NCBI GenBank assembly: GCA_046594215.1
Contig: JBKJPX010000113.1
Location: forward strand, 1 to 64,000
Source: Panacagrimonas sp046594215
GTDB lineage: Bacteria > Pseudomonadota > Gammaproteobacteria > Nevskiales > Nevskiaceae
Reading direction: 5' to 3'
DNA length: 64,000 nt
Shown piece after piece: positions 47,670 through 57,621 of this stretch. The notes beneath the pieces were generated by a model. It was given only the letters and a program-made list of their open reading frames with translations, ran no database searches and was not told where the DNA came from. The position numbers and the translations under genes are program-made. The number at the start of each line of letters is the position of its first letter. Position 1 is the stretch's first letter.

Positions 47670-49526
47670 GTGATCACCGTCGAGGTCGTGAGCATCGGCG
47701 GCCTTTCTCCGCCGCGTCCCTTGTCGGCGAAGATCGACGAGCGCGGCGGGACCGTGGGCCGTTCGCCCGATTGCACCCTCGTGCTCAACGACGACAAGCG
47801 CGCCGTATCCCGCGTACACGCGGAGTTCACCTTCCGCGACGGCGGGTTCCATGTCGCGGACCAGGGCACCAATCCGCTGAAGGTCAATGGCGCGCCGCTG
47901 GGCAAGGGAAACTCGATCGCGGTCCGCAATGGCGATCGCCTGAACATCGGCCCGTTCGAGCTCGAAGTCCGCGAAGAAGGATTCGCCCTGGACGCCGGCT
48001 CTGGCCAGTCGGATTCGCTGGAGGAGGACTGGGGCGCCCCGATGGCACCGCCTCCGCCCCCTCGCGCGGCACCTCCACCGCGTGCGGCCCCACCGCCGCC
48101 TCGAGCCGCAACACCTCAGCCCTCGGCGAGTTCGTCCAACCCGTTCGACGACATCCTGGGTATCGGAGCTGGAAGCGGCGGCGCCGATGCGGGCATTCCG
48201 CGGTCTTCTGATTCCCTGTTCGACGAGCTGGGCTTCGGTTCGGAGCCGACACCTGCGCCGCCTCCGGTCCAGCAGATCCCACGTCCGCGCACGCCGCAGG
48301 CGGCGCCGGCGCCGCCGGCCAAGCCTGCGGCCGGATTCGGGGCATCCGCCTTCCCGGACGATTTCGACCTGATGGCGGCGCCGCCGTCGGAAGCCCCTCC
48401 AGCCGCGCAGATCGGGGATTTCGACGAGGGATTCGATTCCCTGCTCGGCGTCGGCGGTCCCAAGGCGCCCGGCGAAGGAAGTCTGGATGCCATGTTCGGC
48501 CTTTCGTCCGGCGCTTCGACCGATCCCTTCGCCAGCGGACCGCTGGGCAAACCGCCGCCGTCGCACGCCGGCGGAACCGATAGCGGGCTGACGCAGTTCC
48601 TGGGTGGGAACAACAAGGCGGCGCCCGCCTCGATCTCGGACCAGGTCCCGGAGTTGAATTCGGCGTTCACGCCACCCAGAGGGATCACACCCACACCGCT
48701 GCCGGAGGCGCAGATACTGGACCTGGACGCCTTCGGGCTGCCGGAGCCACCACCGCCGCCGCCAAGGCCGGCACCCCCGCCGCCGCCGCGGATCGACCGT
48801 CCCGCGCCACCGCCGCCGGCTTCGCGCCCGCCGCCGTCGCGACCGACACCGCCGGCCGCCGCGCAGCCGCCGATGCCCCCTGCGGCGCGCCCGCGCCCGA
48901 GCAGCGGTCCCGCCGCGGTGCCCTCGGACCTGCTGAGCGCCTTCATGTCCGGCTTGAATGCGCCGGACCTGGTGATCGACCAGATGACGCCGGAACTCAT
49001 GTACAAGATCGGCGCGCTGATGAACGAAGCCACCTCCGGAACCATCGCGCTGCTCAATGCCCGCGGCAGCGTCAAGCGCGAGATGCGCGCCGACGTGACG
49101 ATGATCGCCAGCGGCCGCAACAATCCACTCAAGTTTTCGCCGGACGCGGGCTTGGCGCTGCGCTACTTGTTCGGCCAGCAGATGCCAGGCTTCATGGAAG
49201 CCGATGAGGCCATGCGCGACGCCTATGCCGATCTACGCGCGCATGAATTCGGCTTCATGGCCGGACTGCGCGCAGCGCTCGCCGGGGTGCTCAAGCGATT
49301 CGAGCCTTCGCAGCTCGAATCGCGGCTGCCGGACAAGGGCGGCATCAATGCGCTGGTGCCGATGAACCGCAAGGCCAAGCTCTGGGACCTCTTCGGCGAG
49401 CTCTACCGCCAGATCGCGGTCGAGGCCGAGGAAGATTTCCACGCGCTATTCGGAAGGGAGTTCCTGCGCGCGTACGAGGAACACGTGGCCGCGCTTGAAC
49501 GCGGCCAGCAACAGCAGCGTCGGTAG
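47670..49526 (+). CDS. tagH: T6SS FHA scaffold protein (TagH/Fha)
   Basis: A 618-residue type VI FHA protein that, when bound to a phosphorylated partner, promotes assembly of the membrane complex. It has an N-terminal FHA domain (about 1-100; RGGTVGRSPDCTLVL, RAVSRVHAEF), a long Pro/Ala/Gly-rich linker with Asp-Phe motifs (about 115-420) and the C-terminal TagH domain (LLSAFMSGLNAPDLVIDQMT, EADEAMRDAYADLRAHEFGF, EEDFHALFGREFLRAYEEH). The GTG at 47670 is preceded by GGGAGG at good distance; a GTG at 47652 is possible. It leads the tssJKLM group. Confidence 0.93.
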   Translation: MITVEVVSIGGLSPPRPLSAKIDERGGTVGRSPDCTLVLNDDKRAVSRVHAEFTFRDGGFHVADQGTNPLKVNGAPLGKGNSIAVRNGDRLNIGPFELEVREEGFALDAGSGQSDSLEEDWGAPMAPPPPPRAAPPPRAAPPPPRAATPQPSASSSNPFDDILGIGAGSGGADAGIPRSSDSLFDELGFGSEPTPAPPPVQQIPRPRTPQAAPAPPAKPAAGFGASAFPDDFDLMAAPPSEAPPAAQIGDFDEGFDSLLGVGGPKAPGEGSLDAMFGLSSGASTDPFASGPLGKPPPSHAGGTDSGLTQFLGGNNKAAPASISDQVPELNSAFTPPRGITPTPLPEAQILDLDAFGLPEPPPPPPRPAPPPPPRIDRPAPPPPASRPPPSRPTPPAAAQPPMPPAARPRPSSGPAAVPSDLLSAFMSGLNAPDLVIDQMTPELMYKIGALMNEATSGTIALLNARGSVKREMRADVTMIASGRNNPLKFSPDAGLALRYLFGQQMPGFMEADEAMRDAYADLRAHEFGFMAGLRAALAGVLKRFEPSQLESRLPDKGGINALVPMNRKAKLWDLFGELYRQIAVEAEEDFHALFGREFLRAYEEHVAALERGQQQQRR

Positions 49527-49584
49527 CGCAAAAGTAAGGATTCCGCGGGGCTGTCCCGCGTATTTTTGATCGGGGAAGGGTCGC

Positions 49585-50115
49585 ATGACGGTACAGCTCC
49601 AACAGGGACGCAGGATCACGCTCGTGGCGATGCTGGCGCTGTGCGCCGCGCTGATGACCGGCTGCTTCGGCAAGAAACCCCCGCCGGTACCCGAGCCGCC
49701 CAAGCCGTCGAAGCTCGAGCTCTCGGCGGTGGCCAGCGCCAACCTCAACCCCGACGCCAGCGGCCGCGCATCGCCGCTGGTCGTACGCGTCTACGCGCTG
49801 CGGTCGCTGGCCGAATTCGAAAAGGCGGATTTCTTCGCGCTGTACGAGAAGGACGAGCAGATACTCGCCGCCGACCTGGCCAAACGGGACGAGTTCGTCG
49901 TCAAGCCTGGCGAGTCGATCCTGCAGCCGCGCGAATATCCGCCCGACGTACGCTTCATCGCCGTGACCGGCGCGTACCGCAATGTCGAGAAGTCGACCTG
50001 GCGCGCGTGGACCAAGCTAGAAGAAGGCACCAAGGGCGTGCTGCGCATCGAGCTCGGCATTAAAGCAGTGTCTGTGTCCGTCGAGCCCGAGGCCGAGACA
50101 AAGAAGAAGGATTGA
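49585..50115 (+). CDS. tssJ: T6SS outer-membrane lipoprotein TssJ
   Basis: Lipoprotein that anchors the TssM-TssL complex to the outer membrane. Signal peptide with lipobox LMTGC, lipidated Cys27, then a Pro-rich linker and the beta-sandwich with LVVRVYALRSLAEFEKADFF and PDVRFIAVTGAYRNVEKSTW, typical of TssJ. Length is 176 residues. It is followed by tssK after 60 nt. Confidence 0.95.
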   Translation: MTVQLQQGRRITLVAMLALCAALMTGCFGKKPPPVPEPPKPSKLELSAVASANLNPDASGRASPLVVRVYALRSLAEFEKADFFALYEKDEQILAADLAKRDEFVVKPGESILQPREYPPDVRFIAVTGAYRNVEKSTWRAWTKLEEGTKGVLRIELGIKAVSVSVEPEAETKKKD

Positions 50116-50175
50116 TTCCCCGGCGCGCCGCCGGATCCGCGCGTGCCGCATCGCTGAACCACTGGAAAGCCTGCT

Positions 50176-51510
50176 ATGTCCTGGAGCAAGAAAGTCGTCT
50201 GGTCGGAGGGCATGTTCCTTCAGCCGCAGCATTTCCAGCAGCAGGATCGCTATTTCGAGCGTGCACTGGAAAACCGTGCCGGCGAGATCAGTCCCTATCC
50301 CTGGGGCTTCGCGCACCTGGTGGTGGACGAAACCGCACTGGCGCTGGGCAAGGTGTCGATCTCGGCCGCTCGCGGCGTGATGCCGGACGGCACGCCCTTC
50401 GATTTCCCCGAGCGCGATGCCGGCCCTGCCCCGCTGGAGATTCCGGTCAATTCGAAGAACGAACTGCTGATGCTGGCAGTGCCCGTGCGTCGCCATGGTT
50501 CGGTGGAGGTGGATTCCGGCGACACCTCGGATGCCACGTTCGCTCGCTACGGGGCCGTCGACACCGAGATTGCAGACCACAACAGCGGTTCCGACGCACG
50601 CGCGCCGATGCGCTTGGCCGACCTGAAGATGCGCCTGCTGCTGGCACGCGACCAAACCGACGCCTGGGTGACGCTCGGCGTTGTGCGCATTCTCGAGCGG
50701 CGCGCCGACAACGTCGTGGTGCTCGACCGCCAGTACATCCCGCCCACGCTCGCGGTCAGCGTCAGCCCCGTGATGTCGGCCTACCTGCAGGAACTCGAAG
50801 GCATGCTGCACCAGCGCGGCGAAGCCCTCGCCTCGCGGCTTGCGCATCCCGGCCGCGGCGGCGTCGCCGAGATCGCGGACTTCCTGTTCCTGCAGACGGT
50901 GAACCGCTACGAGCCGCTGGTGGCGCACCTGCGCAACATCGGCCCGCTCCATCCCGAAACACTGTTCCAGGTCTGCGTGACGATGGCGGGCGACCTCGCC
51001 ACCTTCCGCGACGGTCGTCGTCCGGCCGCCTATCCGAAATACCTGCATCCCCAGCCCGAACGCTGCTTCCCGAAGGTGATGGCGGAACTGCGGGCAAGCC
51101 TGAGCACGGTGCTCGAGACCACGGCCATTCCGATCGAGCTGCAGGCGCGCAAGTACGGCGTGCACGTGGCCATCATTCCCGACCAGGAGCTGATCCGCAC
51201 CGCGAGCTTCGTGCTCGCGGTCAACGCGCAGATTCCGGCCGAGCAGTTGCGAGCGCGATTCCCCACGCAGACCAAACTCGGCCCGGTAGAAAAGCTGCGC
51301 GACCTCGTGAACCTGCAGCTTCAGGGCATTGCTCTCAAGCCGCTGCCGGTAGCGCCCCGTCAGATCCCGTTCCACGCCGGCTTCAACTACTTCGAGATGG
51401 ACCGCGGCGGCGAGATGTGGAAACAGCTCGAGAAGTCCGGCGGACTGGCGATGCACATCGCCGGTGAGTTCCCCGGCCTCGAGATGGAATGCTGGGCCAT
51501 CCGTTCCTGA
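50176..51510 (+). CDS. tssK: T6SS baseplate-membrane connector TssK
   Basis: Trimeric connector between baseplate and the TssLM membrane complex. The 444-residue product starts with the family signature WSKKVVWSEGMFLQPQHFQQ and DRYFERALENR, and shows the middle KLRDLVNLQLQGIALKPLPV region before the C-terminal receptor-binding-like domain. Length and order (tssJ-tssK-tssL-tssM) are standard. Confidence 0.97.
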   Translation: MSWSKKVVWSEGMFLQPQHFQQQDRYFERALENRAGEISPYPWGFAHLVVDETALALGKVSISAARGVMPDGTPFDFPERDAGPAPLEIPVNSKNELLMLAVPVRRHGSVEVDSGDTSDATFARYGAVDTEIADHNSGSDARAPMRLADLKMRLLLARDQTDAWVTLGVVRILERRADNVVVLDRQYIPPTLAVSVSPVMSAYLQELEGMLHQRGEALASRLAHPGRGGVAEIADFLFLQTVNRYEPLVAHLRNIGPLHPETLFQVCVTMAGDLATFRDGRRPAAYPKYLHPQPERCFPKVMAELRASLSTVLETTAIPIELQARKYGVHVAIIPDQELIRTASFVLAVNAQIPAEQLRARFPTQTKLGPVEKLRDLVNLQLQGIALKPLPVAPRQIPFHAGFNYFEMDRGGEMWKQLEKSGGLAMHIAGEFPGLEMECWAIRS

Positions 51511-51542
51511 TGCATCAAGCGTAGACGTCCGAAGGCACTCCC

Positions 51543-52871
51543 ATGGCGACCGATCCCGACGATCCCTTTGCCCCTCGCGCCGACGACCGCACGGTCATGG
51601 TGCCGACACCGCGACGCGCGCAAGCGAAGCCGGCCGAACCGCCGCCGCCACCTCGCGCAGCGCCACCGCAGGCCGCTCCGCGTGCGCCCCAGCCGGCGCC
51701 CCCGCTGGACCATCTGCCCGATGCCGTCGGACTCAACCCCCTGGTCACCGCCGCCACGCCGCTGCTCGACCTCATCCCGCAGCTGCGCGTCGCCGCTCAG
51801 GCGGACTCCTCGCAGGTCAAGGCACGGCTCGTGGACGGCATCCGCTCGTTCGAGCAATCCGCGCGCCGCGCGCAGGTTCCGTCGGAACAGGTCGTCGCCG
51901 CGCGCTACGTGCTGTGTACGTTCGTCGACGAAACCGCGGCCAACACGCCCTGGGGCGGCTCCGGTCAATGGAGCGCACAGAGCCTGCTCGTGACATTCCA
52001 TAACGAGGCCTGGGGCGGCGAGAAGACCTTCCAGCTGCTGGCGAAGCTGGCCGAGAACCCGAAGCAGAACCGGGATCTCCTGGAGCTGCTTGAAATCTGC
52101 CTCGCCCTTGGATTCCAGGGCCGCTTCCGCGTGCTCGACAACGGCCAGGCGCAGTTGCTGCAAGTGCGCGAGCGCCTGTTCGAGATGCTGCGCAAGGAGC
52201 GCGGCGAACCCGAACGCGAGCTCAGCCCGCACTGGAAGGGCGCGCAGCTGCCGCGCAACAAGGTGCTGGACGCGATCCCGGTGTGGGTGGTCGTGGCCGC
52301 GACCGCGCTGATCCTCACGATCGCGTACGTGGCGTTCAACTCCATCCTCAATCGCAAGTCGGACCCGGTGTTCGCGGGCATCCGCGGCATCAACGCGCCG
52401 CAGGCCGAGCAGCGCGCCGCGCCGCCGATGCCTTCCAAGCCGGTGCCGCCGCGCCTGCGCATCCTGCTGGCAAGCGACATCACGGCTGGCCTGGTCGACG
52501 TTGGCGACTTCGCCGATCGGAGCATCGTGACGATCCGTTCCGACGGCTTCTTTGCGCCGGCGAGCAACAGCATCCCGGACAAGATGCTCCCGCTACTCGA
52601 GCGCATCGGCGCCGCGATCGCAAAAGTCCCGGGCAAGGTGCTGATCATCGGGCACTCGGACAACCAGCCGATCCGCTCGCTGCGCTTCCCGTCGAACTGG
52701 CACCTGTCGACGGCGCGTGCGGAGGCCGTGGCCCAGCACCTGTCGGGCAGCGTCGACGCTTCGCGCATCCGCTCGGAAGGACGCGCCGACTCGGAGCCGC
52801 TCGCACCGAACGACACGCCCGCCAACCGCGCCAAGAACCGGCGCGTGGACGTGCAGGTCCTGGTGAACTGA
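51543..52871 (+). CDS. tssL: T6SS inner-membrane protein TssL (DotU) with C-terminal OmpA domain
   Basis: A 442-residue 'extended' TssL. The cytoplasmic N-terminus carries ADDRTVMVPTP with Thr17, the type of site phosphorylated by PpkA in Agrobacterium. The DotU domain follows (NPLVTAATPLLDLIPQLR, YVLCTFVDETAANTPWG), then one membrane segment (AIPVWVVVAATALILTIAYV) and an OmpA-like peptidoglycan-binding domain (IIGHSDNQPI, STARAEAVAQHL, NRAKNRRVDVQVLV). The OmpA part attaches the complex to the cell wall, so no separate TagL-type anchor is needed. Confidence 0.96.
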   Translation: MATDPDDPFAPRADDRTVMVPTPRRAQAKPAEPPPPPRAAPPQAAPRAPQPAPPLDHLPDAVGLNPLVTAATPLLDLIPQLRVAAQADSSQVKARLVDGIRSFEQSARRAQVPSEQVVAARYVLCTFVDETAANTPWGGSGQWSAQSLLVTFHNEAWGGEKTFQLLAKLAENPKQNRDLLELLEICLALGFQGRFRVLDNGQAQLLQVRERLFEMLRKERGEPERELSPHWKGAQLPRNKVLDAIPVWVVVAATALILTIAYVAFNSILNRKSDPVFAGIRGINAPQAEQRAAPPMPSKPVPPRLRILLASDITAGLVDVGDFADRSIVTIRSDGFFAPASNSIPDKMLPLLERIGAAIAKVPGKVLIIGHSDNQPIRSLRFPSNWHLSTARAEAVAQHLSGSVDASRIRSEGRADSEPLAPNDTPANRAKNRRVDVQVLVN

Positions 52872-52925
52872 TTCATTCGATCGCCGCGACGACAACCTCG
52901 CATCCCAACGGATGACCGCTACCGT

Positions 52926-55900
52926 ATGAGCAAGATATTCGGCTTCTTCACCCACCCGCTGCTGGTCACCCTGGTCGGGATGATCGCCGCCGCGTTGGTC
53001 ATCTGGTACGTCGGCCCGATGATTTCGATCGGGTCCCTGCGTCCGTTCGAGCCCGAGTGGGTGCGCTGGTCGCTGATCGCGCTCGTCGCGCTGATCCTGA
53101 TCGGGCGACGCGTCTGGCGGTTCATGCGCGCGAAGATGGCGAGCCGCAAGCTCATGGACGGGCTCACCAAGAGCCCGGCCAACCGTCCCGCGGGCCCGAG
53201 CGAATCCCAGCAGGAAATCCAGGTGCTCGGCCAGCGCTTCGAGGAAGCCGTCTCGACGCTGCGCAAGGTGCGCCTCGAAGGCCGCTCCGGCCGCGTGTCC
53301 AACCTGATCGCGCGATCCAGCAGCCAGTATCTGTACGAGCTGCCCTGGTACGTGTTCATCGGCCCGCCGGGCTCGGGCAAGACCACGGCGCTGATCAACT
53401 CGGGCCTGAAATTCCCGCTGGCCGAGAAGCTCGGCTCGCAGTCGATCAAGGGCGTGGGCGGCACCCGTAACTGCGACTGGTGGTTCACCGACGAGGCCGT
53501 GCTGATCGACACCGCCGGTCGCTACACGACGCAGGACTCCGACCAGAACGTTGACAAGGCAGCCTGGGACGGCTTCCTCGACCTGCTCCGCAAGTTCCGT
53601 CCCCGTCGTCCCATCAACGGCATCCTGCTGACGATCAGCGCCAGCGACATGCTCACGCAGTCGCCGCGCGAACGCGCCGCGCACGCCGAGGCCGCCCGCG
53701 CGCGCATCGCCGAACTCTACGAACGCCTGCAGATCCGCTTTCCGATTTACGTGCTGGTCACCAAGGTCGACCTGCTCGCGGGCTTCACGGAATTCTTCTC
53801 CGACCTGAGCAAGGAAGAGCGCGCGCAGGTCTGGGGAACCACGTTCAAGTTCTCGCAAGAAGCCAATGCGCCCGATCCCCTGCCCTCGCTCGACGGCGAG
53901 TGGACATCGCTGGTGCGTCGCCTGTTCGATCGCCAGCCGCAACGACTGCGTGACGAAAAGGACCTGCAGAAGCGCGCGCTGATCTTCAGCTTCCCGCAGC
54001 AGGTGGCCGCGCTCAAGCCCGCCGTGCTGGACTTCCTGGGCCAGGTGTTCGTCACCTCGCGCTTCGGCGCCGCACCGCTGCTGCGCGGCATGTACTTCAC
54101 CAGCGGCACGCAGGAAGGCCGCCCGATCGACCGCGTCGTTGGCAACATCGCCCGTGCCTTCGGCTTCGACGGCAGTCCGCTGGCGCTGCAGACCTCCAGC
54201 GGCCGCAGTTACTTCCTCACGAAGCTTCTCGACGACGTGATATTCGAGGAGCAGGCGCTCGCCGGCACCAACATCAAGTGGGAGAAGCGGCGTCTGGCAC
54301 TTAAGTGGGGCGCATACATCGGTTGCGCGGTGCTCGGTGTGGGGCTGCTGGCGGCCTGGGCCCTGTCGTACGGACGCAACAGCTCCTACGTCAAGGAAGT
54401 TGACCAGCGCACAAACGTGGTTCGCCAGGAGGTCGCAGACCTGCCGCCCAAGGCCGACACCAACGTCGTGGCGCTGCTGCCCATCCTCGACGCGGTTCGC
54501 GGCGTGCCTCGTACCGAGGCAGTGGCCGACGGCGTGCCGATGTCGATGACCTACGGCCTCTACCAGGGCGGCAAGCTGCAGGCCGGCGCCGACCAGGCCT
54601 ACCGGGGCCTGCTGCGCAATGCCTTCCTGCCGCGGTTGATCTACCGCATGGAAGATCGCCTGCGCAGCATCCCGGCGACCGATCTCGAGCAGACCTACGA
54701 AGTGCTGAAGGTCTACCTGATGCTGCAGGACCGTACGCACCTCGAACCGGAGTACGCGGCCGCCGCGATCGAGTTCGACTGGGACGACTCGCTGCCGCGC
54801 GACGTCAGCACCGACCAGCGCGCAGCGCTCGGCGAGCATCTCAAGGCGCTGCTAGCCCAGGACGACTACTCCTCGCCGCTGCCGCCGGATCCGCTGCTGA
54901 TCGCGAGCGCGCGCAGCGCGTTGACCCGCTTTGGTCTTCCGCAGCGCGTGTACAGCCGCCTCAAGCGCGAAGGCATCGGCGCCGACTATCCCGAGTTCAG
55001 CGTCGCGTCGAAGGGCGGACCGAGTGCCTCGCTGGTGTTCCAGCGCATCAGCAACCAAGCGCTGACCAAAGGCGTGCCAGGCCTGTATTCGTATGACGGC
55101 TACCACAACGCCTTCCTGAGCCGCGTCGGCGAAGTCTCCAAGCAGCTCGGTGACGAGCAGGCCTGGGTGCTCGGCACCGCCGAGGCCAGCGTGGCCGACC
55201 AAGCCAAGGATCTGCTGGGCGGGGAAGGCGTCTCCGAACAGGTCCGCCGCCTGTACCTGCAGGACTACGTGCGCGTGTGGGAAGAGTTCATCGCGGACGT
55301 GAAGCTCAAGAAGGCCACCTCGCTGTCCGAGAGCATCCAGACCGCGCGCATCCTGTCGGCACCCGATTCGCCTATCCCGCTGCTGATGAAGGCGATCGTG
55401 CGCGAAACGACGCTGACCACCAAGCAGGAAGCCGAGAAGGACATCACCGACAAGGCGACCGACACGATCGCAAGGAAGAAGAAAGAGCTCCAGAAGATGT
55501 TCACCAGGACCGAGCCCACGCAGGCCTCGGCGACCGCGGGCAAGACGCTGGAGAGCATCGTCGACGATCGCTTCGCGTCGCTGCGTTACTGGGTGCTAGG
55601 GCCTGGGGGCGGCGCACCCGCGCCGATGGATGGCGCGCTGACCCTGGTCAACGACGTCTACATCATGCTCAGCAACACCGAGACCGCGGTGCAGAGCGGC
55701 AACCCGCCGCCGCCAAGCGACGCCCCCGCGCGCGTGAAGGCCGAGGCGGCGCGCATGCCCGACCCGTTCAAGTCGATGCTGCAGGATCTGTCCGGCGTTG
55801 GTGCGAGCCAGGCGCTCGAGAAGACGCGCGAAAACCTGTCGAGCGGCATCGCGCAGTCCTTCGGCGATTTCTGCGCCAAGGCCATCAACGGACGCTATCC

Positions 55901-56528
55901 CTTCTCTTCGGGGAGCAGCAAAGACGTGACCAGCGACGACTTCGCCGCGCTGTTCGCCAGCGGCGGCATGATCGACCAGTACTTCCAAAAAGCTCTGTCG
56001 CAGTACGTGGACACCGCGACCAAGCCGTGGAGCCTCAAGAAGGTGGAGGGTGTGCCGATGGGCTATGCCGGATCGCTGGCCAACTTCGAGCGCGCCGACG
56101 GCATCAAGAAAGTGTTCTTCCGCATGGGCTCGCAGGCCTCGTATCGCTACGAGTTCAAACCGGTGAACATGGACGCTGGAATCTCACGCTTCCTGCTCGA
56201 TGTCGACGGACAGAGCGTGAGCTACGCGCACGGACCGGTGCAGCCCAAGTGGGTATCCTGGCCAGGTCCGGGCGGCGCGTCGATCGTGCGCCTGACCGTG
56301 GAACCCGCAGGCGCGTCCGGCTCCGGCTACACGACGGAAGGGCCCTGGGCGCTGTTCCGCCTCTTCGACAAGGCCACCGTCGAGCGCACCGCGCAACCCG
56401 AGAAGATGTTCGTCACGTTCTCGTTCGACGGACGCGAGGTGAAGTTCGAGGTCACCGCGGGCAGCGTGCAGAACCCTTACGGCCTGCAGGACCTGCGCAG
56501 CTTCTCGTGCCCGCGTGGCCTGAACTGA
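52926..56528 (+). CDS. tssM: T6SS membrane-complex protein TssM (IcmF)
   Basis: A 1200-residue inner-membrane protein bridging to TssJ. Two membrane segments lie at the start (PLLVTLVGMIAAALVIWYVG and SLIALVALILIG), followed by a cytoplasmic NTPase-like domain with Walker A GPPGSGKT at 146-153 and VLVTKVDLL, a third membrane segment near residue 460 (GAYIGCAVLGVGLLAAWAL) and a large periplasmic part ending with the DUF1215-like beta domain. Walker A is intact. It overlaps tagF by one base. Confidence 0.97.
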   Translation: MSKIFGFFTHPLLVTLVGMIAAALVIWYVGPMISIGSLRPFEPEWVRWSLIALVALILIGRRVWRFMRAKMASRKLMDGLTKSPANRPAGPSESQQEIQVLGQRFEEAVSTLRKVRLEGRSGRVSNLIARSSSQYLYELPWYVFIGPPGSGKTTALINSGLKFPLAEKLGSQSIKGVGGTRNCDWWFTDEAVLIDTAGRYTTQDSDQNVDKAAWDGFLDLLRKFRPRRPINGILLTISASDMLTQSPRERAAHAEAARARIAELYERLQIRFPIYVLVTKVDLLAGFTEFFSDLSKEERAQVWGTTFKFSQEANAPDPLPSLDGEWTSLVRRLFDRQPQRLRDEKDLQKRALIFSFPQQVAALKPAVLDFLGQVFVTSRFGAAPLLRGMYFTSGTQEGRPIDRVVGNIARAFGFDGSPLALQTSSGRSYFLTKLLDDVIFEEQALAGTNIKWEKRRLALKWGAYIGCAVLGVGLLAAWALSYGRNSSYVKEVDQRTNVVRQEVADLPPKADTNVVALLPILDAVRGVPRTEAVADGVPMSMTYGLYQGGKLQAGADQAYRGLLRNAFLPRLIYRMEDRLRSIPATDLEQTYEVLKVYLMLQDRTHLEPEYAAAAIEFDWDDSLPRDVSTDQRAALGEHLKALLAQDDYSSPLPPDPLLIASARSALTRFGLPQRVYSRLKREGIGADYPEFSVASKGGPSASLVFQRISNQALTKGVPGLYSYDGYHNAFLSRVGEVSKQLGDEQAWVLGTAEASVADQAKDLLGGEGVSEQVRRLYLQDYVRVWEEFIADVKLKKATSLSESIQTARILSAPDSPIPLLMKAIVRETTLTTKQEAEKDITDKATDTIARKKKELQKMFTRTEPTQASATAGKTLESIVDDRFASLRYWVLGPGGGAPAPMDGALTLVNDVYIMLSNTETAVQSGNPPPPSDAPARVKAEAARMPDPFKSMLQDLSGVGASQALEKTRENLSSGIAQSFGDFCAKAINGRYPFSSGSSKDVTSDDFAALFASGGMIDQYFQKALSQYVDTATKPWSLKKVEGVPMGYAGSLANFERADGIKKVFFRMGSQASYRYEFKPVNMDAGISRFLLDVDGQSVSYAHGPVQPKWVSWPGPGGASIVRLTVEPAGASGSGYTTEGPWALFRLFDKATVERTAQPEKMFVTFSFDGREVKFEVTAGSVQNPYGLQDLRSFSCPRGLN

Positions 56529-57229
56529 TGAATGCGGCGACGGAACTGCAGGCGCTTCCCGGGTGGTACGGCAAGCTGCCGTTCCTCGGAGATTTCGCCG
56601 GCCGTCGCCTTCCCTCGTCATTCGTGCGGACTTGGGACGACTGGCTGCAGTCCGTGATCTACGGCGCGCGCTCCCTGCTCGGAGAAGCCTGGCTCGAACG
56701 CTACCTGCAAAGTCCGATCTGGCACTTCTGCCTTGCGCCCGGTGTGTGCGGCAACAACGCCTGGTTCGGCTTGCTGATGTCGAGCGTAGATCGCGCCAAC
56801 CGCCACTTCCCGTTCACGCTTGCGCACGGCGTTGTGCCCGAAGCGCTGCACGACCTGCCGCTGGGCTCGATCACCGCTTGGCTCAACGCGCTCGAGGCCG
56901 AAGCCATCGCGATGCTCGACCTCGATGGATCGGTGCAGGCGCTCGAAGATCGCCTCGCCTCGTTCGCGCCGCCCGAAGCGCTGGACGACACGCGTCCGCG
57001 CATTGCGGAGAACTTGGCGAGCTTTTTCGATCGACCGGTGCACGTGCACGCGTCGGAAGTCCCTGCCTTGCTCGCCGCCCTGGCCAACGAGTCGACCCGT
57101 TCCGGCGGCGCTTCCGCCATCAGCCTGTGGTGGAGCAGCGCCGACGACCAAGGACAGGGCGCAATGGTGTGGGCCTGCCACGGCCTGCCCTCCGCCGAAG
57201 GCTACAGCGCGATGCTCGGCGCCGGCTGA
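56528..57229 (+). CDS. tagF: T6SS post-translational repressor TagF
   Basis: A 233-residue TagF/ImpM protein, which holds the T6SS inactive, in known systems by sequestering the FHA protein, independently of PpkA. Signatures: GWYGKLPFLGDFAGRRLPSS, FVRTWDDWLQS, WFGLLMSSVDRANRHFPFTL. Its ATG overlaps the tssM stop (TGATG), so it is translationally coupled to tssM. It ends the T6SS block. In some bacteria TagF is fused to PppA; here they are separate and lie at opposite ends of the locus. Confidence 0.94.
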   Translation: MNAATELQALPGWYGKLPFLGDFAGRRLPSSFVRTWDDWLQSVIYGARSLLGEAWLERYLQSPIWHFCLAPGVCGNNAWFGLLMSSVDRANRHFPFTLAHGVVPEALHDLPLGSITAWLNALEAEAIAMLDLDGSVQALEDRLASFAPPEALDDTRPRIAENLASFFDRPVHVHASEVPALLAALANESTRSGGASAISLWWSSADDQGQGAMVWACHGLPSAEGYSAMLGAG

Positions 57230-57621
57230 CTCGCTTGGCGGGGTGAATCCCGCTGCAAAGCACACGATCACAGGGTGAGCGGCTTGCTTACCGCACGATG
57301 CGGACCACGTGTTCGTGCACCCTGCAACCACGGGCGCTCGCGTGGCGAACGGCACATCCGTTGCTTGATCAGATCGTCAACGCGCTCCATTTCGTCAGGA
57401 CGATGCCTCGCTGCACGATCGTGCGAACACGAGCGTAGAAGCAGTGAGCCTTGCGACCGCGAGCGAACGTGATGCGCGACAACTTCGACGCGAAACACAC
57501 TGGCATTGACGTGCCGGAAGTCGAGGACTACGGTCGGGCAAGGGATCGCGAGACGAAGGAAAAAATTACTCCCGCGAATTTCACCTTTTGTGCGGTCTGA
57601 TGGCTTGCAGAGGGAGACGCC
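57230..57621. other. 392-nt intergenic region between the T6SS locus and the receptor gene
   Basis: No gene is supported; short frames here have poor composition. A weak stem GCGGG/CCCGC lies close after tagF without a T-run, so a clear terminator for the T6SS transcript is not visible. An AT-rich patch at about 57560-57580 and a possible promoter precede the receptor gene. Confidence 0.5.
57506..57534 (+). promoter_or_regulatory. possible sigma-70-type promoter of the receptor gene
   Basis: TTGACG, a 17-nt spacer and TACGGT. The -35 box is good, the -10 box is poor (three of six consensus positions). It lies 88 nt before the receptor ATG. Evidence is weak. Confidence 0.22.
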
